From assembly GCA_009602725.1 (NCBI GenBank), contig WELB01000042.1, positions 756,609-820,608 on the forward strand: a stretch of 64,000 nt of DNA. Reading direction: 5' to 3'. Numbering within the stretch: the first letter of the stretch is position 1; each line of letters starts with the position of its first letter. Origin of the DNA: Spirogloea muscicola (Eukaryota; Streptophyta; Zygnematophyceae; Spirogloeales; Spirogloeaceae). A program made the position numbers and the translations under genes. Shown piece after piece: positions 42,661-53,309 of this stretch. Below the pieces are notes generated by a model, which worked only from the letters and a program-made list of their open reading frames with translations, was not told the origin of the DNA and ran no database searches.

Positions 42661-43104
42661 CCGTTGCTCACTTTACCGTGCAACCCCGTCCCAATGCCAT
42701 CCCCGCTTTTCCTCGCTCCGCCGGCAGCCCGGGCTTGGCGATCCACAGCAATAATCACTGGCGATCCACAGCAATAATCACTACAAGAGCTAGCAAAGCA
42801 GGCCATGTATACGCCAAGCAGCGGAAGACAGGTGTCTATGCAAGCTCATTTGCCCCGAATCAGCAGCCAGAGGTCAGACGACTAGTGCAGGAAGTGGACT
42901 CCAATGAACGGCTGCGAGCTGGCAGCTAAGCATGACCTGTGTGCATGAGCTCAGAGAAGAAGAGCGCTTCCAAATTGACTGGTGGCTTGAAGGCCGCGCT
43001 GGGAAATTGGAGAGCACCTACTATGATACGGAAATCTCCCACAATGCTGCTAACTCCAGGCAAGTCACATTCGCTAAAGGGGAAAAGCTCCTCGGAAGGG
43101 CATC

Positions 43105-44440
43105 ACGCCCATGAGGCCAGCCCACGAACCTTCACCTACACGACAACAGAGGTGCGCCCTTGTACACGGCAACTCCTGTGCCATACCACGTGCACGTCAT
43201 CCCGAGCGGGTCTGCCCAGCGCCTGCCACACCTCTGGGCACGTGCGCGTGTCGCCAACAAGCCGCAGCTTCGAGCTTGGCCGCAGGCGGCGCAAGGGGCC
43301 GCGGGAGCCGCGGGGGAAGATGCGAGCGGGGCAGGCGCGGAATTGCGGGGCGGGCCCCGCTTTCTTTGCGGCGTAGGCGGTGGCGCCCCTGGGGCCACGG
43401 CGCTCCAGCGCCTCCGGTGATGGCGCCCCACGTTAGTGCCTCCCTTCAACCTTGCCAAACGTATGAGGGCTTCACTCTCTCTTCGAAATGCAGTAAAAGT
43501 GACTTCCCTCTCTCTTATCCTTGCCCCCACTGGCAGAGCCTCTTCCTCTCTCTTGCACTTGCTTTTGTGTGAAATGTGTGCTGGCTTGAATCTGGCCACC
43601 CTCTAAATTCGTGCGCACCGCGCGCCCTCTCTCTTTTGGTGGCTGGCCGTCTCTGCAGGCGTCGCCTTCTTCCAAGATCAGCCCGCCAACGCCCCCCAGG
43701 GCGCCCACGTGGGCCCCCTTTGTAGGACCTTCTTTGTCGCCTACTGCACTGTCCGCGACCACATCGCCTCCCCCATCGGCATTAGCCAGCGCTGGACGAG
43801 CACCTACCGTCTTCCATCCTTTGCACTGGCTCTTTCTGCCCAACGTATGGCTCCGCTTGGCCTCCCGTTCCTGACATGGAGCGCTCTCCGGCCCTGCAGA
43901 CCTCCTCCAATAATTACGGGCTGCTATACAGAGCCCTTTGGTTGAGATTATGTTCGTATATTCGGAAGAGCTGCTTCTTGGATAGCGCTGTACGGCTTCT
44001 TCAGACCTGTCAACTCCTTTGGGGCTGGCTTTTCACAGAAGACCCTTCCAGTAGGAGACACTTCCAGCCCTCACCCACTTTGGGTTCACTTTCCGTTCTG
44101 GATTGTAGCTGCCGTGGCGCACCCGGCGCGCCTTCTCCGCCCGGCTGGCCCGCTCTGGCGGCGCAGCATGGCGCGCCGCCTTTTGGCGGCCGAGCAGGGC
44201 CCCGTGGTGGTTGCAGGCCCCACCGCCAGGCTGAGGCTCGGGTGGGGGGCGGGGGGGCGCCAACCCCGGCGCCGCCGCCGGCCCTGGTACCGGTGGGCCC
44301 ACGCCGGGCGGCCGCACTGCCGTCCCCCCCCATCCACGCTCCTCCCGTTCTATCCTGCTCTGCGCGCCTTCTAGCCTTTTTGGGCTGGCCTCTCACAGCC
44401 AGTCGCCTGATGTGAAAGTGCTGTTCCTCCTCGTCAATGT
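43105..44440 (+). repeat. inverted segmental duplication D2, copy 1
   Basis: Matches the reverse strand of 59710-61454 block by block: ATGAGGCCAGCC, GTGCGCCCTTGTACA, CGCGACCACATCGCCTCCCC, ACGAGCACCTACC, AGCCCTTTGGTTGAG and TGTACGGCT all occur in the same order. Copy 1 lacks the hairpin insertions found in copy 2. Confidence 0.8.
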
Positions 44441-44759
44441 CAGCAGCCGCAGCCGTCATGCGGAAGTGAGCCTCTTCCAAAGGCGGCGGGGCCTGTGAAG
44501 AGCCGGCCCAGAAAGCCTCTTTCCCTTTCTTTTATTTTTGTTTGTTTAGTTTGCACTCGCCTCTGCTTGAACTGTGTATTGGCTTGAATTGGCCTCCCTT
44601 TTCATTTCATGCGCCCCGCGCGCCTTTCTCTCTTTCCCTCCCCCCTCCTCCATCCCCTGGATCTACATGTCGATGCCCGCCGACGCAGTCGGGCGGATAG
44701 CTTAGGGCATTCTAGCGTCCCGCAAGCCATCGTTGCATGCTATAGAATGCGGCTATCAT

Positions 44760-44910
44760 TGAGTCCACAGCGCTCTCAGGCACTTGCGATATACCAGCGC
44801 GCTGGGCGTGCATTAGCCCAGGCTATAGCTTCCGTGGTGGTGGTTTGGCTCCTCAGCTTAGCTTGTCGATATGCATGTGCTCACTCGGGGATATTTAGTG
44901 TCCCCCTTAG
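44760..44910 (+). mobile_element. retroelement 3' fragment
   Basis: SLSPQRSQALAIYQRAGRAL followed by AQAIA is the recurring element C-terminal block. Confidence 0.5.
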
Positions 44911-45084
44911 CTAGCTCATTACCCCGTAACAGGACATTTGCAAGGCTTGGATTGGCATCCCCTTCATTTTCATGCGCTCCGCGCGCCTTCTCGCTTCCCC
45001 GCCCCCCGCCCCTGCAGCTCGGCAAGCCCAGGACTGCTCGGCGCCTTCGGCAGCTCCAGCCAGCAGCAGCAAAAGGCAAACGGA

Positions 45085-46053
45085 GCCCCGCCGCCGTCGC
45101 GGCCGCGGCGGCCTCGCCCGCATCCCCACCCGCCTCTGGCCACGCAAGGTTCTATAAGCGGGTCTTCCGTCTGCAGCTCCGCTGCAGCACGCACCGCCAG
45201 CAACGGCCGCAGCAGCGCAGGCGGCAGCAATACAGCAGGTGGCCACTCGGTCCAGGCCAGTTCTTGGCCGGCAGGCCAGCGAGGCCAACGGGATGCTGCA
45301 GGCCATGGCACCTACAAGTGGCAGAGCGGCAGCCTCATCCTCCACAAGGGGCTCATCCGACCACGTGTCTTTGTCCACCAGTGCTGCACCCTTGATCATT
45401 GAGCAGGGCCAGGCAGCTTTGCCAGGGCCCGGTACCACCGGTGGGTCGTCAAGGCAGGAGCTTTCAGCAGTGCCCATGCAAGGCGGCAGCTTCCTTTTGG
45501 GCGCTACTGTTGGCAGCACAAGCTCCATATCTTCGTAAGTGACAGCAGACCTGCTGCAGCTATCTGATATATGCCCAGCCCTGCTTGGAAGCCCTGGTAA
45601 AAATCAACAAAAGCACCTCGTCAATCCAGCATCTAGGCCATGCACAGCCCCTTGTTTTCTGCAGCAGCGTGGATTGAGATGTCTACTTGAGATTTCTGAG
45701 TGAGCACTCGCACATTCCTTGCAGGGCAACGCTCGTCTCAATGGCCGCCTCACTGGCACCAAGGTCCAGTAACGCTCTGCTGAGCTGGCGGAGCTACGAC
45801 AGTCTTTTGGGCTTGTCATGGCAGAGTTGCTGGCTGCAAGACCGGAGCAGCTGCAACAATGGAGTAGGACCCTTGCATTGCCTGTGGCAGGGGCCACACT
45901 GTCTTCGTCGGCCAAGCTCCAGAAGTGGAGCACAATTTGGTGGGCCGACAGTGTTGCTCATTCTGATGGCCCAGGCAGCCAGCAGCACCAGGTCCAGCAG
46001 CTGGTCAGTATGTTGGTCGCGGATGCCTCAACAACTCGACCCGAGAGCGTGCA
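45085..46053 (+). pseudogene. partial duplicate of the bHLH-MYC_N gene at 55.7-59 kb
   Basis: Two exonic stretches and at least one intron of the minus-strand gene are copied here in inverted orientation. 45158-45300 matches 57437-57290 (AGCGGGTCTTCCGTCTGCAG). 45317-45540 matches 56600-56352, and 45720-46053 matches 56180-55810. About 2 kb (57.44-59.40) and about 0.7 kb (56.6-57.29) of the source are missing, and the intron after 45535 is retained. This is therefore a DNA-level duplication, not a retrocopy. Beyond 46053 the two loci differ. Confidence 0.8.
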
Positions 46054-46204
46054 GGCAGTAGACTGGCAGAGCACCGCGAACATAACAAGCGGCCACAGCA
46101 GCGGCAACCAGGGCCTGAATATGCTGCAGCACGGCCCGCCATCTTATTCCCTGCTGTGAGCCCGGCAGGGAGCCCGATGGGTGCCGGAGGCCTCCCTTAC
46201 CCAT

Positions 46205-48290
46205 CATACATGATCCTCGGACATCAGGAATTTCAACACAGTGGAGCGCAGCGTCATCATGGAGGAGCTGTGTGCCCAATCCCCTTCTCTTATACCCTTT
46301 TTCCTCGTGGCCTATGGCCGTCCAGGGCGGCTGTTGTGGCAAGCCGGAGAGTCGTCGAAGACGCTATGGTCATCTTCTGGCACACGCCAGGGGGATCCAC
46401 TTAGCCCAATCCTGTTTGCCGTGGCTCATTGCCGGGCTACACGGCGCACCCAGAGCCAACACCTAGACCTCCTCTCTCCCTCCTACGCGGATGATACACA
46501 CATCATTGGACCTCCAGCTGAAGTCATGGCGGCTTACCCCTTGCTCGTTCGTGAACTTGACCTGATGGGCCTGCGGGTTTGCCCGTCCAGGAGCGCGGCA
46601 TGGTCCCCACGCGGTCTTCCCGTCAACCTTCAGCTCCCCCACGGCTGTCAGAACCCCTGCCAATGCTTGCCATCCTCAAGGTCCCCCTCGGCATACCAGC
46701 TCACCTGGCGGAGGACTTGTGCGAACGCCTACAAATACACTTTGCCCCCCACCCTTCCCTTCCCCTCCTTGGGGACACTCAGCTGGCGTTGGCCAGACTT
46801 ACCCGCTGCATCGGCCAACGGGCATGCTACCTGCAACGGACAGTCGCCCCAATGGGCATGGTGGGCGAGCTCTACAAAACATACGCCAACTCCCTTCTGC
46901 AGACCCTCGCATCCCTACTACATTGTTCATCTTCCCCCTCAGCTTCATCTTCCCTCCAGGCTTCCCTCCCCACTCGCATGGGCGGCCTTGGCTGCCGGTC
47001 GTTGGAGCAGACGGCGCAAGCAGCCTTCCTGGGCTGCTGGCACAAGATCGCCTCTCTAATTCCCATGCGCTTCCCTTACCTCCACGAACCCGTCAACCGG
47101 ATCTGAGGAGCATCCGCAACTCAGCAGTCAGCGCTATTCCCTCTAGTAACCCTACTCACCCCATTCTCCTCCCTCGCCTAAGCTTCTGATATAGCTCCTC
47201 TTTCTTTGGCTTTGGACATTGTCCATTCTTTTTAGGGCTGGCTTGCTAGCCCCTCTTCTCTATGGGCGAGCACTTCTTCTTCTTGATAGAGAGGCACAAT
47301 CCAGACTGATTACGGCAGTGGAAGATGAGCGCTGCAGAAGGTTGAGGAGGCTGCCAGAGATTCAGCACAATTCAAGGAGCCTGGCAAGACTTACTTCTCT
47401 GGCCACACCTGGTGCCACCAACTGGATCACCACTCACGCCGTTGCCAATGCCTTCAGCATCAGCTCTGAGGCCTTTCGGACTCTGCTTTAACTTTTCCTC
47501 GGCCTCCCACTTGACTGTCTGATTGGAGTGCGCCAGTGTGAGTGTGGCTTCCGTCCAGATAGTGTTGAGCTCGCCACTCACATGCTGCGATGCCCCATTG
47601 GACCGGAAGTGGTGGGCATCCACAACCTTCTCCGCGACGCCCTGGCGGGTTTGATGAGCGACGCCGCTTACCGTGCGGTCGTGGAAGTGAACATATCATG
47701 CCTATCACCACGGATGCCCAGGGACGTCATCATCGCTGCACACTTGACATTGTGGGCGTGCAACCTGGTGGAGGACCACGGGCCTTGGATGATGTTGTTA
47801 TCACGGAGGCTTATAAAAGGTCCAGCATCACCGCACATCGCTGGCCACGCAGTGGGCAGTGCAGAACAAGAAAGCTGCAGCACTACTTCGATTACCCTAA
47901 ATGCAATCAGCTCCTGCCAGCTGCAGTCAACATCTCTGGCTGTTTAGGTCCTCATTCACTCTCCTTCAGAATATTGCCAATATACCCTACGCACCACGTG
48001 CAGATGTGTTTCCGGCATGCAATAAGCTTGCCAGCTGCATATCTGTCGCTCTTGCGACGACGAGTTTCGGCCTGTTTGCAGCGTGCTCAGGCTAATGCTT
48101 TGCACCAGAAAGCTGGGCGAGTTCTACTTGGTGGCAGAAGGGTGTGTCTGCCCTCTAGTCTTCAGGCATCGATCAGCGACCTTTATGTATTGACCCGTGG
48201 TTACTGAGCGAGTCAATATGCTGTAGGTGATGTATGCCTTTAGATGTGGATGCCTTTGTACTTGGCCATTTGGCCTTCAATTGTTTCGAA
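46205..48290 (+). mobile_element. non-LTR retrotransposon: RT fragment, C-terminal domain, 3' end
   Basis: Begins abruptly inside reverse transcriptase (DIRNFNTVERSVIMEEL). Conserved motifs GTRQGDPLSPILFA and the catalytic YADDTHIIGP follow. The frame runs on to about 47105 with a thumb-like segment, is interrupted, then resumes with ATPGATNWITTHAVANAF and the Cys/His motif RQCECGF...HMLRCPIGPEVV, ending ASISDLYVLTRGY and a stop near 48208, then a 3' tail. It lacks the 5' half and has frameshifts, so it is not autonomous. A hairpin repeat interrupts it at 47214-47281. It abuts the truncated end of the bHLH-MYC_N fragment. Confidence 0.85.
47214..47281 (+). repeat. short hairpin repeat, subfamily B, inside the retrotransposon
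   Basis: ACATTGTCCATTCTTTTTAG, then GGGCTGGCTTGCTAGCCCCT, then CTCTATGGGCGAGCACTTCT. It separates two coding parts of the retroelement, so it was probably inserted after the element arrived. Confidence 0.7.
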
Positions 48291-48659
48291 TACACGAAAC
48301 TTTGCCTAGATCAGGAAAAAACCCTGAGCCCCCCCAGTACCCTGCTGACGCTGCATTGTGTGTGGGCCTCATAATGCGCTAAGCGCATGGAGGTGGTACC
48401 GCGCGGCTCCACACACAGTACTAGAGCCTAGATCATCCAAGCTAGCAAGAGCAAGAGTCTCATAGACCTCTCCTAGAAATTGCAAAATTGCGCGTCCATA
48501 GAGGGAATGGGCAGGGAAAGGCCAGCCAAAAAGAATGGACAAGGTCCAAAGCGCCAAGAGGAGCCGAAAAGAAAAGCCACACAGCTAGACACGACTAGAC
48601 CGCAGAAAGATACTTGGTATCCACGAGTGAGCAACAGCAAGTCCGAGAAACTCGCAGCG

Positions 48660-48725
48660 GAGAGAAAGGCACGCGGTGCGCATGAAATGAAAGCGTGGCC
48701 AATGCAAGCCAGTACATTGTTCAGA
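48660..48725 (-). repeat. second short repeat family (GGCTTG-ATTGGCC / GCGCACCGCGCGCC)
   Basis: The reverse strand reads TGTACTGGCTTGCATTGGCC, then ACGCTTTCATTTCATGCGCA, then CCGCGTGCC. Similar units occur at 19225-19290, 19430-19480, 38660-38705 (-), 43572-43635, 44572-44635, 44943-45000 and 60740-60810 (-). Confidence 0.7.
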
Positions 48726-48769
48726 CAAAACCAGAAGAAAGAGATGGGGCATTGTCGAACCCGGCCAAC

Positions 48770-49010
48770 AACCACTGCTGGAGCTTGGGATGAGTGGGGC
48801 AGCAATAGTGGCAGGGGGGATGGCAGGGGTGGGAATGAGGGCCAGGAATGCGGATGAAGGCCTTGACGACCTGTCCTTCAACCACTTTTGGAGCCGCTCG
48901 AGGGCAGCAGTAGTGGCAGGAGGGATGGCCGCGGGGGGGAAGGAGTGCTGGGAATGTTGATGACGGCCTTGACGACCTGTCCTTCATCCACTTCTGGAGC
49001 CACTAGGGGA
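48770..49010. repeat. tandem repeat, about 105-bp period, 2.2 copies
   Basis: GCAGCAATAGTGGCAGG at 48799 recurs at 48904, and CCTTGACGACCTGTCCTTCA at 48861 recurs at 48967. Confidence 0.8.
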
Positions 49011-49357
49011 GTAGGGCAGCAGCAGAAACGAAGTCACAAGAGAAACGGAGTCTGGGAGGCCCCCATCCTGGTTGCCGGCATCATCATAGAGCAGAGCGCT
49101 CAATGTAGAGTTGCCAAAGGCAGCCTCACTGCCAGCGGTGGGACAGCCGCTACTGCAGTGGCCGTTGCCAAGAAGGTTGTCACGAGATATCCCGTCGATG
49201 GCTTATTGATGTCGATCTGACAAGACATGTGAGGTGGCTGTACACGTAAGACATCTGAGGCAGGTCACCTACCTATTACTGTAAAAAAAATTCGCAAACA
49301 CAGTACCTCCAGCTCAGCTCCGGTCAGCTGAAGTGCGTATTCGTCTTTGATCCGTCC

Positions 49358-49450
49358 AGCCCAAAGGAATGGACAAGGTCTGAAGGAGCCGGAGTGCTAA
49401 AGACTGAGACAGCAGCAAGCGGACTCTCAGTAACCTCTAGTCAGTAGATG
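49358..49450. repeat. hairpin-repeat unit, empty-site relative of 16.7 kb
   Basis: CCAGCCCAAAGGAATGGACA, then the spacer GGAGCCGGAGTGCTAAAGAC, then directly AGCAGCAAGCGGACTCTCAG. The 16.7 kb copy has about 63 extra bases exactly between these last two pieces. Confidence 0.8.
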
Positions 49451-49560
49451 CAAGTCTGAATAGCTAGCAGGCGGAAAGACGTCGCCCTGACGGAAGCCGG
49501 AGGCCGCCGCCAAAGCGCGGCCTGCGCGCAAGTGGACCGCGAAGGCAAGGGACCGCTGCA
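49425..49560 (-). mobile_element. retroelement 3' coding end
   Basis: The reverse strand reads LQRSLAFAVHLRAGRALAAA and then SDLHLLTRGY, the recurring C-terminus. Confidence 0.5.
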
Positions 49561-50092
49561 AAAAGATGGCCAAAAAGAATGGACAACGTCCAAAGCCAAA
49601 GAAAAGAAGCAAGCGCGGCCAGATTAAGAGGTGCCGAAAAAGGACTACACTAGAAAACACTTTCACTGCAAAACACTAGACGATGCAGAGGGAAGCTCAG
49701 TACCCCGAAAAGCCCTAAAGAAGGAAGGGCTCGCCCATTGAGGATAGGGGCTGGAAGCCTCTCCCAGCCACCAGTTAATCTGGCCGCGCTTGCTTCTTTT
49801 TGAGCTGGCTCTGCCAGCCTCTCTTCTCTGTCTCTTCTCTTCGTTTGTTTCAAATACACGAAATTCTTCTCTGTGGGCGAGCACTTTCTTCTTTTTGGCT
49901 TCTCTTCGGGCTTTTTGAGCGGTTTCGGGCGGTAGGATGGGGCTGCTCCTCCGATGCCAGATCCACGGCTCAGCGGCAGATACGCATGTCGCTTGAGTGG
50001 TTGAGACGGTAGGATGGGTGGGAACGCTGATGTGAGATCAAAGTCAGCCCATAAAGAATGAACAAAGTACCGACCGCCAACAAGGAAAGACC

Positions 50093-52770
50093 TTAAAGAG
50101 CTTGCTCTTGCGACCTAACGTGTTGAGGGAGCGAGTGACTGCGGACTTCAGACCCTCAACATGACTACCACCATCTGAGGTCCGTATGCTGTTGGCGTAA
50201 CCCAGTAAAGTATCCGTGTACGAGTTTGAGCATCTGGTGCAATGACAGCGGGGTACGCCTTTCACTTTGAGGACTGCTCCAATTCTGATTAATACATAGA
50301 AACTAGTGTAATATTCGGAGCAAAAGACACCCTGCTCAACTTGGGAGACAGTTTGTCCTTGCCTTACCACTGTAGAGCAATATCCACAGTGACACCGTCT
50401 CTCTCCTTCTAGAACACAGTAGGCTCCATTCCTTCGGGCTGGCCTCTCCCAACCACCAGTTAATCTGGCCGCGCTTGCTGAAAATAGGCTCACGGAGGTG
50501 CTCCTGAAGAGGCAGACCAGCCTTTTAGGGTTCAGGATGCTTAGGCACCACTTGCATACTACTCTCATACGGCTTACAATAGCACATTATTGAAAACAAG
50601 CCCGTTGCCACATCCCCGACACAGCTTGGTGGCAGAGTGCAAGTTGTGCTGCTGGTCAGGGGCCCAACCTTGTCACTATTCAGCCATGTGAGTTAGACTT
50701 TCAGGCCACTCAGAAGTGCGGCTCTTCTCTTTGACAGAATGCTCCTCGTGCACCCTAATCTGCACCTGCATCTTACCCAAGGTCCTGATGTTACGAACTA
50801 GAGCCTCACAGTTTCCAGGGAGGACACAGATTGCAAAAAGAACCAAGCTGCAGCATTGCACTGGCGGATGCAATGCATGTGTTTGTCGGTCTCATACCGT
50901 CGAATTCAGGAAGGCTAGCTTGCGTAGCCGAGATGAGATGGTGCCAAAGGCAAATCCAGTTGTTGTGTGAATACTGCAAGTGGAGGAGATACTGTCAGCA
51001 GCAGTGGCTCTCTACTGGCGACCTTGCATGCGGGTGGACATCAACTGCACTGATGACATTGAGGATGGGGGCACTTGCTCTGGGGGTCAGGCAGGAAGAC
51101 CACCCCCGTGCCGATACGGCCCTGCTCATTATCAGAAAGAGGTTGGCTTGCCAGAGGCACCACAGGCTCGCCCCGGCAGAATTCCTGCTGATAATCCTGC
51201 CCATTCCTCCAGACTGTCACTTCCAGTTTCTGCCACAACCGGCAAGTGTGCATTGCGCATCATCAGCACGGACCGTACTACAGGTAGAGATTCTTTAGCT
51301 CCTACATTCTCCTCTCTTAAGCTCCTGTTTGATGAACTGCAGGGCTTGCAAACCAAGTGGAAGCTTGTCAACTGAGGCAGTAGAAGTGGACTGACCTCTG
51401 ACAGAGCATTCACATCAGAGACGCCAACTCCATGGAGGCCGCCAGAGACCTTGTACCGACTGCGATCGCCCCTAAATTTGCCTCCTGCATGCAACACCTG
51501 CAGGGGCCGGGCCCAGAGGCCCATCATCTACAGTCCCTTCCACAGGATCACAGGCTGAAAGTGCTGAAGGCTGGGAGTGCATTTGCTGACTGTCGTGCAA
51601 ATGAGCATGACAAGGGTTGGAACTGACAAACACACTGACTACTATTGCTGCACCTATGCACTTGCAACACTGACCCCTAAAACCGAAATTACACCCACAG
51701 ATTACATCCTGGGTCATGAGGTCACCGTGAGCACTGTCTCTAGCGCTGACTTGCCCGTGGCAGGGTGAAGGTCAGTTGGGACCTGCGAGGTCGAGGACCA
51801 AGTCATGTGCATCTGCAAATTGGCCTTGGAATAAAGTCAGAGATCCTAGGAATCCACATGCCTAGCAACTGTGCTGCGGCTGAAAGTGATAAGTAAGCTG
51901 CACATGCAAAACAACGTCCACAACGTCCAACCCTGAGGCCTGACCCAGGCTTGCTTTCAGGCATACAAGAGAGCAGTAAAGCCCACCCCCCGCCCATTGT
52001 CGCTCACAGCTGCGGAGCCGTCTGCACGCAGCACCACCTCTACCGAAGAGGCATAGCCAGCCTGTGCCTCGTCAATGGCATTATCTACCACCTCGTACAC
52101 CTGACCATGAACAACGCAGACTTGAGCACTTAGTAATGTTAAGTAAGGCAAAGAAAATGCCTCAACATCCTGCTCCAGGGTGCCGAAATGACACCATGCT
52201 GCAGATTGCCAATACATTCACAGACAACCAGGTGGTGGAGGCCACAGGCGCCGGTGCTGCCAAAACACATTCCCGGCCGCTTTCGCACGGAATCCAGGCC
52301 TTCCAGCACCTGCATGTAACATAAGGCAGCAGGCACAACCACCAGACTAGCAGGTCATGCCAACATATTTGAGATCCGCCGAGGGAGACCTCCTCTGCAG
52401 CACTGGAGCACGTTTCTCTATACTGCTCTCGGCATTTAGTTGGCATAGACCCAACGTTGACATATAAGTACAACTTTGACCCAAGGACTTTAAGCACTGC
52501 AATGCAAGCACTTCATGAATGTGTGTTGATTCATCCCAAAGCCTCAACCCTCCACTTCTCACCTCGCCGGTTCTCACCTCTGAACGTCATCTAATGCCGG
52601 GAGCTGGACCTGTTACATTCCCAATACAAAGGAAAGGGACAAAGCTCAGCAGCAAACATGCAATTCTAATTGCACCTCAAGCAAGGAGGTGAGCTGGGAG
52701 ACGCCAGATATTTTCGCGCCTGCACCTCTTAGGCTTGAACCCTAAACAGCGAGCTCCTGGAGCAGCCCAA
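50093..52770 (-). pseudogene. partial GYRB pseudogene
   Basis: Copies of GYRB exons 2-10 with their introns, corresponding to 35096-37668. Exons 1 (except its very end) and 11-20 are missing. Exon 3 and 4 copies remain open and spliceable ([36 protein letters not shown]). Exon 5 has G-to-R and V-to-D changes. The exon 7 copy has a 1-base deletion near 50960 that shifts the frame. The exon 9 copy carries a hairpin-repeat insertion at 50420-50491. The exon 6 GC donor is preserved. No product is expected. Confidence 0.92.
50420..50491 (+). mobile_element. 58-bp hairpin repeat insertion with 7-bp target duplication
   Basis: The body is 50427-50484 (CATTCCTTCGGGCTGGCCTC then TCCCAACCACCAGTTAATCT then GGCCGCGCTTGCTGAAAA), flanked on both sides by TAGGCTC. 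The intact GYRB exon 9 (35411-35440) has the single sequence ACAATGGGCTCGTGGAGG at this point, so the site without the insertion is known. Confidence 0.9.
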
Positions 52771-53270
52771 GGATTAGTGCATGAGACTCGGAAGCAAGCA
52801 CGAATGAGTTGGAATGGCGGCTGGGTGGCGCTCATCGCCACCAGTGGCCAAGAATACTGCACAGCCCGACCAGGCTCCCAACTGCCACTGCCTAAACCCT
52901 GAACCCTGAACCGCTGGAGGGATATGGACAGGCGCATGCGAAACACCTGCGTTGGCGAGCCAGCGGCGTTGGAGTCGGCCTGCTCGCCCCGCCTGCTGCG
53001 GTCCACAGCGCGGCACGCAAGCCGGGTCAACAGGTCTAGCCACTGAGACCCGAAAGCCCCGTGCACATCGATGGCCAGTGGAACGAACTCGTCCCCTTCC
53101 GGATGGTCCGCGTACTTGGCCTGTTTGCCACTAGCGGCTATCGCTGCTGCATGCCCATTCGAAGCACCGAGCCCCAGATTGGAGTGGTCAACCACATCTG
53201 TGGTGACCACGTCGGCAACGATGCGCGGGCATGAAGAGGGCCGGAAGGCTTCAAGCTTGTATGGCTGTGT
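52680..53270 (-). mobile_element. retroelement fragment, longest copy of the DEFVPLAIDVHG block
   Basis: The reverse strand is open for about 178 codons: VDHSNLGLGASNGHAAAIAA, KYADHPEGDEFVPLAIDVHG, DLLTRLACRAVDRSRRGEQA and FRMRLSISLQRF. These blocks recur in fragments at 18.7, 20.8, 38.5, 39.1, 39.5 and 40.1 kb. The downstream end runs into the GYRB pseudogene. Confidence 0.65.
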
Positions 53271-53309
53271 GGTTTTAGCGCCTTCAGGCCCTTCGGACCC
53301 TGTCCACTA

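Noticed and set aside
44010-44480. Overlapping Gly/Pro/Arg-rich frames on both strands
   Set aside because: GC-rich repeat composition. The duplicate at 59.8-60.1 kb does not keep any one frame.
50427-50484. Hairpin repeat as an introner (intron-generating element)
   Set aside because: Inserted in an exon copy of a dead gene with no clear GT...AG pair at its ends in either orientation, and other copies are intergenic. It could still be tested with transcript data.
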